Shown here piece after piece: positions 56,135-62,911 of a DNA stretch of 62,911 nt; position 1 is the stretch's first letter, and the number at the start of each line of letters is the position of its first letter. Origin of the DNA: Bacillota bacterium (GTDB taxonomy: Bacteria; Bacillota; Sulfobacillia; JAJYWN01); the NCBI GenBank assembly GCA_021791495.1, contig JAJYWN010000051.1, forward strand, positions 64,219 through 127,129, read 5' to 3'. The notes under the pieces were generated by a model. It made no database searches. It was given only the letters and a program-made list of their open reading frames with translations, and was not told where the DNA came from. A program made the position numbers and the translations under genes.

Positions 56135-56172
56135 GAAAAGTCGCCACCCTTCTATAGAAAAGAGGGATGGCG
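56135..56172 (-). terminator. probable terminator after the CarD-family gene
   Basis: On the minus strand CGCCATCC pairs with GGGTGGCG (one G·U) around a 15-nt loop and is followed by ACTTTTC. It begins 18 bp past the stop at 56190 and separates it from the PIN/TRAM gene. Confidence 0.55.
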
Positions 56173-56189
56173 AGTGGAGACCCGGCTTC

Positions 56190-56669
56190 TTAGGCTTCGA
56201 ACAGTGCGTCTAATAGTGTGCGGGCCTGCTTTTCGTCGATACTTTTCGCCAAAACCAGCTCACTGATGAGAATCTGCCGGGCGTTATCCAGCATCTTCCG
56301 TTCACCCGTGGAAAGGCCCTTTTCCTTATCGCGGTGCACCAGGTTCCGTACCACTTCCGCCACCTCGTACACGCTTCCGCTGCGGATCTTCTCCAGGTTC
56401 GCGCGATAGCGGCGGTTCCAGTTCGCCGACATCTTGGTCTTCTGGCCGCGCAACACGTCCATGACAGTCTGGACTTCCTGCTCGGAAATGACCTCACGCA
56501 GGCCGACTTCATCGACCGCCTGTGTGGGGATCATCAGTTTCATCTCGCCGATAGGAAGGCGCATGATATAATACTGACGCCGTTCACCGAGGACTTCCTT
56601 CTCTTCGATAGCCTCGATGACCCCGGCTCCGTGCATCGGATAGACGACTTTATCGCCGACGTTGAACAC
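56190..56669 (-). CDS. CarD/CdnL-family transcriptional regulator
   Basis: 159 residues from GTG 56669 (VFNVGDKVVYPMHGAGVIEA), preceded by AAGGGGGG at 7 nt; the 27 in-frame residues upstream lack a binding site. An N-terminal RNA-polymerase-interacting Tudor-like domain (residues 1-60) includes MRLPIGEMKLMIPTQAVDEV, and a helical DNA-binding C-terminal domain (WNRRYRANLEKIRSGSVYEV, RKMLDNARQILISELVLAK) follows. CarD proteins stabilise open promoter complexes, notably at rRNA promoters. Confidence 0.9.
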   Translation of the reverse strand: MFNVGDKVVYPMHGAGVIEAIEEKEVLGERRQYYIMRLPIGEMKLMIPTQAVDEVGLREVISEQEVQTVMDVLRGQKTKMSANWNRRYRANLEKIRSGSVYEVAEVVRNLVHRDKEKGLSTGERKMLDNARQILISELVLAKSIDEKQARTLLDALFEA

Positions 56670-56786
56670 CCGTGTCCCCCCTTCGGGAGAGGGCAAGACT
56701 GTGCTTGTTTCCATATATATCAGAGTACCACGGCCGGTTCTTTCTGTCAAGGAAAGAGGGATTTTACCACAGGCCGCCGGAGATTG

Positions 56787-57179
56787 TCAACAAGATTTTC
56801 CCGGCAGAAGGTCTTCCTCGGCCAGAGTACGGTATAGCGTCCACGAGCCCAACCTGGACTTTCCCGAAGGCCGACGGTCGTAGAAGACTTCGAAGGCCCC
56901 GGTTTCGACAGAACCGTCTGTGCTGGCACGGATGCGAAAGTAGGTCTTGCCGAAACCCCAAGAAGCGTGGCGGCCGCCGGCCCGCAGATTGAAGGGGGCG
57001 CGCTCGAAGATCACTCTTTGCTCCGCGGGGCGCTCGAAGTCCTGCCACTCGGCCAGGACTTCCCGTACGGTGAACCGGCGACCGTGCCAGACGAATGACT
57101 CCGGAGCCGGCGGTCGTTTGGCCGCCACAGGTGGATGGGTGAAGGTCACATCGATTTTTTCGCCGACGAAGGTGGCCAT
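56787..57179 (-). CDS. conserved hypothetical protein, DUF6504-like
   Basis: 130 residues: MATFVGEKIDVTF, PESFVWHGRRFTVREVLAEW, KTYFRIRASTDGSVETGAFE, VFYDRRPSGKSRLGSWTLYR. The pattern (Phe-x-Trp-x-x-Arg then Val-x-x-Val/Leu-x-x-Trp, then a Trp-x-Leu end) matches small actinobacterial and clostridial proteins of the DUF6504 type, whose role is unknown. It lies between the CarD gene and tRNA-Ala; a single-gene unit. Confidence 0.6.
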   Translation of the reverse strand: MATFVGEKIDVTFTHPPVAAKRPPAPESFVWHGRRFTVREVLAEWQDFERPAEQRVIFERAPFNLRAGGRHASWGFGKTYFRIRASTDGSVETGAFEVFYDRRPSGKSRLGSWTLYRTLAEEDLLPGKSC

Positions 57180-57283
57180 GCTTCAACACCGCCCGGTTCG
57201 ATTCTACCAAGCCGGCGCGTCCGCGTCACGACCGGCCGCCGAAAAAGCCGGCCACCAAGAAGGGCGCCGCCCTTGCGCGCGCC

Positions 57284-57334
57284 GTAGCTGCCGTCGTCGC
57301 GTAGCCGCCGTCGTCACGTAGCCGCCGTCGTCAC
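57284..57334. repeat. three tandem 17-bp units upstream of the tRNA-Ala promoter
   Basis: GTAGCYGCCGTCGTCRC is repeated three times head to tail (57284, 57301, 57318). The second and third units are identical and the first differs at two positions. The array ends 1 bp before the -35 element of the tRNA-Ala promoter. Confidence 0.85.
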
Positions 57335-57335
57335 C

Positions 57336-57363
57336 TTGACGGTGGCCTTCGCGGCGGTATAAA
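57336..57363 (+). promoter_or_regulatory. promoter of tRNA-Ala
   Basis: TTGACG (57336-57341) and TATAAA (57358-57363) with a 16-bp spacer. The start is expected near 57370, about 24 nt upstream of the tRNA. Confidence 0.7.
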
Positions 57364-57393
57364 ATGATTTAGCTTAGATAACACAAGCAAGTT

Positions 57394-57466
57394 GGGCGCT
57401 TAGCTCAGCTGGGAGAGCGCACGGTTCGCATCCGTGAGGTCGGGAGTTCGAATCTCCTAGCGTCCA
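57394..57466 (+). tRNA. tRNA-Ala (anticodon CGC)
   Basis: 73 nt. The acceptor GGGCGCT/AGCGTCC contains the G3:U70 pair that marks alanine tRNAs. The anticodon stem CACGG/CCGTG encloses TTCGCAT, giving CGC; the T-arm contains GTTCGAATC. CCA is not encoded. It has its own promoter and terminator, so it is a monocistronic unit. Confidence 0.94.
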
Positions 57467-57473
57467 CAAACGG

Positions 57474-57499
57474 ACCGTCCGTTTAAGGACGGTTTTTTT
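57474..57499 (+). terminator. Rho-independent terminator of tRNA-Ala
   Basis: ACCGTCC / GGACGGT form a 7-bp stem with a 6-nt loop, followed by a run of seven T (the first pairs in the stem). It starts 8 bp past the tRNA. Confidence 0.9.
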
Positions 57500-57597
57500 G
57501 TAAGCCTTCCTGATGGTAGAAGATGCAAGTCCTGCTTCTGTGCAAGCGGCTTTTGGTTTAGAATATTCCCGTGTGATTCTTGAACGGGGTGGCGCTT

Positions 57598-58041
57598 GTG
57601 GCGAACAGAAACCGAAAAACGGCTACGATCACCATAGCGGCTGCGGTCATCCTGGTTCTGGTGGTTTTTGGCGCGCTGTGGACCAAGACCGTGCTACATG
57701 CGGTCGATCAACCGATCTCCGGCAAGATGCCCACTATTCTCCCCATTAAGATTCCGAATCCGAAGGGTTCAGTCTGGACCTATTCCGCCAAGGTGACCAC
57801 CACCGGCGCCAACGGTGTGGCTCTAAGAATCATCGATAAGCAAACCCGCGGCCTCGTGCAGACGGCTTCCAATGCCGACCCACAGGGCACGGCCATGATT
57901 TCCGCTAAGCTGAACCCCCTCCGCGAATACGAACTCATCATCCAGCCCGCCAAGGGTAACACCGAGGCCAACTACACCGGAACCGAACGCCACACCTTCA
58001 ACCTGAAACGCTACCGTATCCTAGAGGTCTTCGGGCGATAG
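57598..58041 (+). CDS. hypothetical single-pass membrane protein
   Basis: 147 residues from GTG 57598 (VANRNRKTATITIAAAVILV), which follows GGGGTGG at 5 nt; a TTG six codons upstream is less well placed. One N-terminal transmembrane helix (~10-30) is followed by an extracytoplasmic, probably beta-rich domain (VWTYSAKVTTTGANGVALRI, LNPLREYELIIQPAKGNTE). No family was recognised. It lies between tRNA-Ala and the next small gene, both on the plus strand. Confidence 0.65.
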   Translation: MANRNRKTATITIAAAVILVLVVFGALWTKTVLHAVDQPISGKMPTILPIKIPNPKGSVWTYSAKVTTTGANGVALRIIDKQTRGLVQTASNADPQGTAMISAKLNPLREYELIIQPAKGNTEANYTGTERHTFNLKRYRILEVFGR

Positions 58042-58176
58042 GCGCGCCCAAAGCGGAGCAACCGACGTGACGGCCGGCGACCCTTGATTCGCTCAGTTTG
58101 ACAGGCGCGTGTCTGGAAACATATAATTCGCTTGGAAAAGTCCGCAAGAGTACCTACCAAGGGGTGGCTTGCCGAG

Positions 58177-58572
58177 ATGAAGGACTTGCTCTGCGACGGT
58201 TTTCAGGATGCGGTGGAAAACAGCCTGGTGCGTCACAAGAGCATCCTCGACGTGCTGACCAAGTTCCAGGAATCCAACGCCCGCGTCAACCGTTCCGTGG
58301 TGAAAGCCGTGACCTCTTGCGGCTGCCTCTCGGTGAAGGCCGGGAAGAAGGAAGTCCCCCCGGACATCACCTTCAGCGAGCTCAAGACTTTCATGGAATC
58401 CCACGTGGAGGGCGCTCTCTGCGAGCACTGCCGCGAAATCATCCAGGCCGAGATGGGCCAGCACCTTTACTACCTGGCGGCACTGTGCAACCTTCTGGGC
58501 CTGAACCTTTACGACACCATCATCACCGAGCACAAGAAGCTGGAGGCCTTGGGCATCTTCCACTGCCAGTAG
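58177..58572 (+). CDS. conserved clostridial hypothetical protein (DUF1573-annotated type)
   Basis: 131 residues from ATG 58177 (MKDLLCDGFQDAVENSLVRH), with AAGGGGTGG upstream; 15 in-frame residues before it are discarded. It is helical and Cys-rich: SILDVLTKFQESNARVNRSV, VKAVTSCGCLSV, LCEHCREIIQAEMGQHLYYL. The cysteines (CGC, CEHC) could bind metal. Proteins of this pattern occur near radA and clpC in Clostridia, often carrying the DUF1573 label; the function is unknown. It converges with radA. Confidence 0.75.
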   Translation: MKDLLCDGFQDAVENSLVRHKSILDVLTKFQESNARVNRSVVKAVTSCGCLSVKAGKKEVPPDITFSELKTFMESHVEGALCEHCREIIQAEMGQHLYYLAALCNLLGLNLYDTIITEHKKLEALGIFHCQ

Positions 58573-58584
58573 AGCCGCCGCTCG

Positions 58585-60066
58585 CTAGCCGCCTAAGGCT
58601 GCCTTCAGTGCTTCGGCCACCGTCTCCACGCCGTTGATCTCGAGGCCCGACCCCGCGAAGGCCGCAAGACCTTTCAGATTCGCTTTGGGCACGACGACCT
58701 TGCGGAAGCCCATCTTTTCCGCTTCGCGCACCCGTTGTTCCGCCTGGGTCACCGCCCGGACCTCTCCCGCCAAGCCCACCTCACCGAAGACCGCCGTGGC
58801 TGCCCCCGTGCTGCGGTCGCGGAAGCTGGAGGCCAGCACCACAGCGAGCCCCAAGTCCACCGCCGGCTCGTCCACGACCATGCCCCCGGCGACTTTCACG
58901 AAAACATCGCAGCCGCCCAGCGGCAGCCCGCAACGCTTCTCCAGGACGGCCAATACTAGCTGCACGCGTTTGATGTCCACCCCGTCGGCGGTGCGGCGCG
59001 GCGGCACGAAGGGTGACGCGCTGACCAGGGCCTGGACCTCGACCAGCAAGGGGCGGGTGCCCTCGATGGCGGGCATCACAACGCCGCCCGGGATCTGGGC
59101 GTGGCGCTCGGAAAGGAAGAAAGCCGAAGCGTCTGGGACGTCCCGGAGACCGCCCGAGCCCATCTCGAACAGGCCCACCTCGTTGGTGCTGCCGAAACGG
59201 TTCTTCACGGCCCGCAGGACGCGGAATTGCACGTTCCGGTCTCCTTCAAAGTAGAGGACGGTGTCCACCATATGCTCCAGCACGCGTGGGCCGGCCAGTG
59301 CCCCCTCTTTCGTCACGTGCCCAATAATGAACACGGGGATGCCACTGGTTTTGGCGAAGTCCACCAGCCTGGCCGCGCACTCACGCACCTGTCCCACGCT
59401 GCCGGGAGCGGATTCCAAGTCGGGCCAGACCATGGTCTGGATGGAATCGACGATCAGGAGGGACGTCGTACTCCCGCTACCGGCGTCGCCGCTACCGCCG
59501 GGCGCGCGGCCGCCGGCGGAACGGCCGCCCCTAGCGCCGTCGTTCGGTTCGTCTGCCGCGAGGGCGGAGGATACCGTCTCAATGACGGCGGAGGCGTCAA
59601 TCTCGTTCAGTACCTCGATGCGGGGGTCCAGACACCCCAGCCGGGCGGCACGCATCCGCAGCTGAGGGCCGGACTCTTCTCCCGAAACATAAAGGACCCG
59701 GCCGCGTGCCGCGGTGCCTTTGGCTACCTGCAAGAGTAAGGTGGATTTCCCGATTCCCGGCTCCCCTCCGACCAGAGTGACCGACCCGCGGACAATGCCC
59801 CCGCCTAGCACCAGGTCCAACTCCGAGGAGCCTGTGGAGACCCGCTGACCGGTCGCCTCGCGGATTTCGGTAATGGGCGTGGGGGTCGCTGTGAACCTCC
59901 CGATCAGGCGTCCGCCGCCGGCTTCCTTCTTTTCCGCTTTCTCCCCCCGTTCTTCGACAAAGGCGTTCCAGGTGCCGCAAGAGGGGCAGCGTCCCTGCCA
60001 CTTCGGGCTCTCGTGACCACAGGACTGACAGACGTAAACGACCTGGTTCCTCGCAGTTTTCGACAA
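58585..60066 (-). CDS. radA: DNA repair protein RadA (branch-migration ATPase)
   Basis: 493 residues from TTG 60066 (LSKTARNQVVYVCQSCGHES), which has GGGGAG 6 nt upstream; the ATG at 60093 has no binding site. It has a zinc finger (CQSCG, CPSCG), a RecA-like core (GGEPGIGKSTLLLQVAKG, LLIVDSIQTMVWPDLESA), the RadA-specific VKNRFGSTNEVG and a Lon-like C-terminal domain (GGCDVFVKVAGGMVVDEPA). A Gly/Ser/Ala insert (GGRAPGGSGDAGSGSTT) precedes Walker B. It is downstream of clpC with a strong hairpin between. Confidence 0.95.
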   Translation of the reverse strand: MSKTARNQVVYVCQSCGHESPKWQGRCPSCGTWNAFVEERGEKAEKKEAGGGRLIGRFTATPTPITEIREATGQRVSTGSSELDLVLGGGIVRGSVTLVGGEPGIGKSTLLLQVAKGTAARGRVLYVSGEESGPQLRMRAARLGCLDPRIEVLNEIDASAVIETVSSALAADEPNDGARGGRSAGGRAPGGSGDAGSGSTTSLLIVDSIQTMVWPDLESAPGSVGQVRECAARLVDFAKTSGIPVFIIGHVTKEGALAGPRVLEHMVDTVLYFEGDRNVQFRVLRAVKNRFGSTNEVGLFEMGSGGLRDVPDASAFFLSERHAQIPGGVVMPAIEGTRPLLVEVQALVSASPFVPPRRTADGVDIKRVQLVLAVLEKRCGLPLGGCDVFVKVAGGMVVDEPAVDLGLAVVLASSFRDRSTGAATAVFGEVGLAGEVRAVTQAEQRVREAEKMGFRKVVVPKANLKGLAAFAGSGLEINGVETVAEALKAALGG

Positions 60067-60071
60067 GAGAA

Positions 60072-60107
60072 CTCCCCCCACCGCTGACTCCATTCGGGTG
60101 GGGGGAG
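60072..60107 (-). promoter_or_regulatory. hairpin that sequesters the radA ribosome-binding site
   Basis: CTCCCCCCACC and GGTGGGGGGAG form a perfect 11-bp stem around a 14-nt loop. The 3' arm contains the GGGGGGAG used by the radA TTG 6 nt later. The bases after it (TTCTCTTG) are U-rich but interrupted. It could act as a translational switch or a partial terminator between clpC and radA. Confidence 0.6.
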
Positions 60108-60137
60108 CCTATTCCTGCCGCTGTCAAGACCGGGCTG

Positions 60138-62699
60138 TCACGGCTCTGGGGTCTCCTCCGACGGAGGTGCCGCCTTGGACCCGCCGCCCGCCGCGGCTAC
60201 CCCGGCCACCTCCCCCGGTCCCTTGTCCGCTTCCCGGAAGATGATGCTGTCATCCACCATGTCCACCACGACCCGAGACCCCGGCGGGAAGCGGCCCTTC
60301 AGCATCTCCTCCGACAGGGGGTCCTCCACATGCCGCTGGATGGCCCGGCGGATGGGCCTGGCCCCGTAGGTGGGGTCGTACCCGGCCTTCGCCAGGAACT
60401 CGCGGGCCGCCGGCGTGACATCCAGATGAACCTCGTGTTCGGTCAGCCGACTCTCGACTTCCCGCAGTTGCAGGTCGACGATACTCTGGAGTTCCTCCTC
60501 GGTCAACTGGTGGAAAACGATGATCTCGTCCACACGGTTCAGGAATTCCGGCCGGAAGGTCCGCTTCAGCTCTTCCAGGACCTTGTCCTTCATAGCATCA
60601 TAGGCGGCCTTCATATCGTTTTGCGCATGGAACCCGAAGGCCGTGTCGCGCTTGATGGTCGTGGCCCCCACGTTCGCCGTCATGATGATGACCGTGTTCC
60701 GGAAGTCCACCGCGCGCCCCTGGGCGTCCGTCAGCCGGCCGTCCTCCAGGATCTGCAGGAGGATATTGAAGGCTTCGGGGTGGGCTTTTTCGATCTCGTC
60801 AAAAAGCACCACCGAGTAAGGCTTGCGCCGGACGGCCTCCGTCAACTGGCCGCCCTCGTCGTACCCCACATAACCCGGTGGTGCGCCCACCAGCCGCGAA
60901 ACATTGTGCCGCTCCATATACTCCGACATGTCCAGGCGGATAACGGCGTCCTCATCTCCGAACATGGCCTCGCCCAAGGCGCGCGCCAACTCGGTCTTGC
61001 CCACCCCCGTGGGCCCTAAGAAGATGAAGGAACCCACCGGTCGCTTGGGGTTTTTCAGCCCCGAACGCGCCCGCCGCATGGCCCGCGACACGGCGCGGAC
61101 CGCTTCCTCCTGGCCGATGATGCGCTTATGCAGCTCCTCCTCCAGGTGGAGCAGGCGTTCCGCCTCTTCCACCGCCAACTGCTTGACGGGGATCCCCGTC
61201 CAACTGGCGACGATTTGGGCGATGTCCTCGGCGGTGACCGTGGTCTGCCCACGGACCTGCTTCTTCTCCCACTCGCCCTTGGCCGTCTCCAGCTTCTCTC
61301 GGAGCTTCTGCTCCTCGTCCCGCAAACGCGCGGCCTTCTCGAACTCCTGGCTCTGGACGGCCGCCTCCTTCTCCTTCCGGGCTTCCTCCACTTGCTTCTC
61401 CAAGGCTTTCAAGTCCGGTGGCGCCGTGATGGTGCGCAGCCGTACGCGCGATGCCGCCTCGTCCATGAGGTCGATGGCCTTATCGGGGAGGAAACGGTCG
61501 GCCACGTAGCGATCCGACAGCTTGACCGCCGACGCCAAAGCTTCGTCGGAGATCTTCACCCGGTGATGGGCCTCATACCGGTCCCGCAAGCCTTGAAGGA
61601 TGAGGAGGGCCTCCTCCACCGTGGGCTCTTCGACCATGATGGGCTGGAACCGCCGCTCCAGGGCCGGGTCCTTTTCCACGTGCTTCCGGTACTCGTTCAG
61701 CGTCGTGGCCCCGATGGCCTGTAGTTCACCGCGGGCCAGGGCGGGTTTGAGGATGTTGGCGGCGTCGATGGCTCCTTCCGCCGCCCCGGCGCCGATGATG
61801 GTGTGCATCTCATCGATGAAGAGGATGACATCGCCGGAATTCCGGATTTCCTCCATGACCTTTTTCAGCCGTTCCTCGAACTCGCCGCGGTACTTGGATC
61901 CCGCCACCACCGAAGCCAGGTCCAGCGTCACCAGGCGCCGGTTGGCCAAGGTCTCCGGAACCTTGCTGGCCACGATGCGCTGGGCCAACCCCTCGGCGAT
62001 GGCCGTCTTACCCACGCCGGGTTCGCCGATGAGCACCGGGTTGTTCTTCGTCCGGCGCGACAGGATCTGGATGACCCGTTCGATTTCCTTATCCCGACCT
62101 ACCACGGGGTCGGTCTTTCCGTCCCGGGCCAGAGCGGTCAGGTCCCGCCCGAAGGAATCCAGGGCGGGGGTCTTTGACTTCGGCGTCCGCCCCGCCGGCG
62201 CGCCGCCGCCCGCCGCCGGGCCGCTGGTAGCGGAAGCCTGTCCGACCAGAAGCTGCATCACCTGGGCGCGGACCTTCTCCAGGTCGGCCCCCATGTTCGT
62301 CAGCACCTTGGCGGCCACGCCTTCGCCCTCGTGGATGAGGCCTAAAAGCAGATGCTCCGTGCCGATGTAGTTGTGGCCTAGAAGGCGCGCTTCTTCGATG
62401 GCCAACTCGAACAGGACCCTTTTGGCCCGTGGAGTCAGTCCGATTTCTCCCGACGGAGGAGCGTCTCCGCCGCGGCCGATGATTTTCTCCACCTCGGACC
62501 GCACCCGCTGCAGTTCGATGCCCATCGACTGCAGCGCGCGGGCTCCCACTCCCTCGCCTTCGCGGATCAGGCCCAGCAGCAGGTGCTCCGTTCCGATGAA
62601 ACCGTAGTTATGGCGCTTGGCCTCTTCCTGGGCCAGGACGACGACCTTCTGCGCCTTTTCCGTAAAACGACCCAAAGGTCCGGACGGACCTGGCAGCAT
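60138..62699 (-). CDS. clpC: ATP-dependent Clp protease ATP-binding subunit ClpC
   Basis: 853 residues. Two Clp_N repeats ([40 protein letters not shown]) are followed by AAA-1 with GEPGVGKTA, a UVR/M domain ([19 protein letters not shown]), AAA-2 with GPTGVGKTE, and a Clp C-terminal domain. The extended Ala/Gly-rich linker ([16 protein letters not shown]) and the C-terminal tail are low-complexity. It unfolds substrates for ClpP. The ATG is preceded by AAAGGGGG at 8 nt. The usual upstream ctsR-mcsA-mcsB lie outside the window, beyond the 95-bp repeats. Confidence 0.96.
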   Translation of the reverse strand: MLPGPSGPLGRFTEKAQKVVVLAQEEAKRHNYGFIGTEHLLLGLIREGEGVGARALQSMGIELQRVRSEVEKIIGRGGDAPPSGEIGLTPRAKRVLFELAIEEARLLGHNYIGTEHLLLGLIHEGEGVAAKVLTNMGADLEKVRAQVMQLLVGQASATSGPAAGGGAPAGRTPKSKTPALDSFGRDLTALARDGKTDPVVGRDKEIERVIQILSRRTKNNPVLIGEPGVGKTAIAEGLAQRIVASKVPETLANRRLVTLDLASVVAGSKYRGEFEERLKKVMEEIRNSGDVILFIDEMHTIIGAGAAEGAIDAANILKPALARGELQAIGATTLNEYRKHVEKDPALERRFQPIMVEEPTVEEALLILQGLRDRYEAHHRVKISDEALASAVKLSDRYVADRFLPDKAIDLMDEAASRVRLRTITAPPDLKALEKQVEEARKEKEAAVQSQEFEKAARLRDEEQKLREKLETAKGEWEKKQVRGQTTVTAEDIAQIVASWTGIPVKQLAVEEAERLLHLEEELHKRIIGQEEAVRAVSRAMRRARSGLKNPKRPVGSFIFLGPTGVGKTELARALGEAMFGDEDAVIRLDMSEYMERHNVSRLVGAPPGYVGYDEGGQLTEAVRRKPYSVVLFDEIEKAHPEAFNILLQILEDGRLTDAQGRAVDFRNTVIIMTANVGATTIKRDTAFGFHAQNDMKAAYDAMKDKVLEELKRTFRPEFLNRVDEIIVFHQLTEEELQSIVDLQLREVESRLTEHEVHLDVTPAAREFLAKAGYDPTYGARPIRRAIQRHVEDPLSEEMLKGRFPPGSRVVVDMVDDSIIFREADKGPGEVAGVAAAGGGSKAAPPSEETPEP

Positions 62700-62716
62700 T
62701 CGTTGTACCCCCTTTT

Positions 62717-62911
62717 GAACTTGGTGGGGTCCGCTCCCTCCGCCGCCCCTAACGCTCCGCCGGGCTTAGCCCGGCTGCGCCGGCGGCTACAGGACCCCGG
62801 CCCCCACACCTGAACTTGGTGGGGTCCGCTCCCTCCGCCGCCCCTAACGCTCCGCCGGGCTTAGCCCGGCTGCGCCGGCGGCTACAGGACCCCGGCCCCC
62901 ACACCTGAACT
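62717..62911 (+). repeat. perfect tandem array of a 95-bp GC-rich repeat, running off the window
   Basis: Two identical 95-bp units (62717-62811 and 62812-62906) are followed by the first five bases of a third. Each unit starts GAACTTGGTGGGGTCC and ends GGACCCCGGCCCCCACACCT, so its ends are partly complementary. The centre holds GCCGGGCTTAGCCCGGC and CCGCCGG/CCGGCGG dyads. Diverged single copies lie at 27397-27489 and 37325-37440. There are no unique spacers, so it is not a CRISPR array. It directly precedes the clpC ribosome-binding site. Confidence 0.95.

Noticed and set aside
62717-62911. CRISPR array
   Set aside because: The units are identical 95-mers with no unique spacers and no cas genes nearby; diverged single copies occur elsewhere.

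Overview
The window reads as one contiguous chromosomal segment from a high-GC (roughly 60-65 %), endospore-forming member of the Bacillota. The evidence is the S10-spc-alpha ribosomal cluster order, sigH (Spo0H), the germination amidase gene cwlD, a short zinc-type rpsN, the zinc-binding lid of adenylate kinase, ClpC, MrnC and ThyX. Genus cannot be assigned from the sequence; a Clostridia- or Symbiobacteriia-like thermophile or anaerobe is an inference. Almost all genes lie on the minus strand.

Region 1 (1-14.9 kb) is metabolic. It holds the 3' part of a D-aminoacylase-type amidohydrolase, a gene-poor gap with inverted repeats, and a HAD phosphatase. A compact minus-strand operon follows: ord, ortA, ortB, oraS, oraE, glmL, orr. 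This is the whole anaerobic ornithine route: racemisation, B12/PLP-dependent 4,5-aminomutase, 2,4-diaminopentanoate dehydrogenase and AKP thiolase. It runs, with gaps of 15-28 bp, into a fused AmrB-AmrA gene and amrS (the AMMECR1/MEMO1/radical-SAM set, whose function is unknown to me). Several joints are ATGA or GTGA overlaps. ortB carries an apparent frameshift, and a perfect 36-bp palindrome lies between ortB and oraS.

Region 2 (15-37.8 kb), transcribed right to left, is tRNA-Tyr, tRNA-fMet, tRNA-Thr, terminator, tuf, rpsJ ... rplO, secY, adk, map, infA, rpmJ, rpsM/K/D, rpoA, rplQ, ecfA1/A2/T, truA, rplM, rpsI, cwlD. A ~95-bp GC-rich hairpin repeat interrupts this core twice, upstream of rpmD and of tuf.

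Region 3 (37.9-47.9 kb) is accessory: an orphan three-PAS histidine kinase, an M20 amidohydrolase, a decayed UbiD gene, a gene-free segment with GGACAC-type inverted repeats, an intact UbiD with an HXXEE membrane protein and a 49-residue zinc-ribbon protein, and a membrane-anchored subtilase followed by a fragment of a tandem copy. This block sits between tRNA-Thr(UGU)/sigH and the tRNA-tuf unit, where many Bacillota carry rpmG-secE-nusG-rplKAJL-rpoBC-rpsLG-fusA; none of those genes is in the window.

Region 4 (47.9-62.9 kb) is the conserved sigH neighbourhood: sigH, rlmB, thyX, mrnC, cysS with a very short T-box-like leader, an RlpA-like protein, ispDF, a PIN/TRAM protein, a CarD-family regulator, tRNA-Ala(CGC), two small plus-strand genes, radA and clpC. 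The window ends inside a perfect tandem array of the 95-bp repeat directly upstream of clpC.

The observations I rate most interesting are the 95-bp repeat family inside essential operons, the cysS leader that has a tRNA-Cys-compatible T-box but no room for Stem I, the palindrome in the ornithine operon, and the physical linkage of the AmmeMemoRadiSam genes to ornithine degradation.
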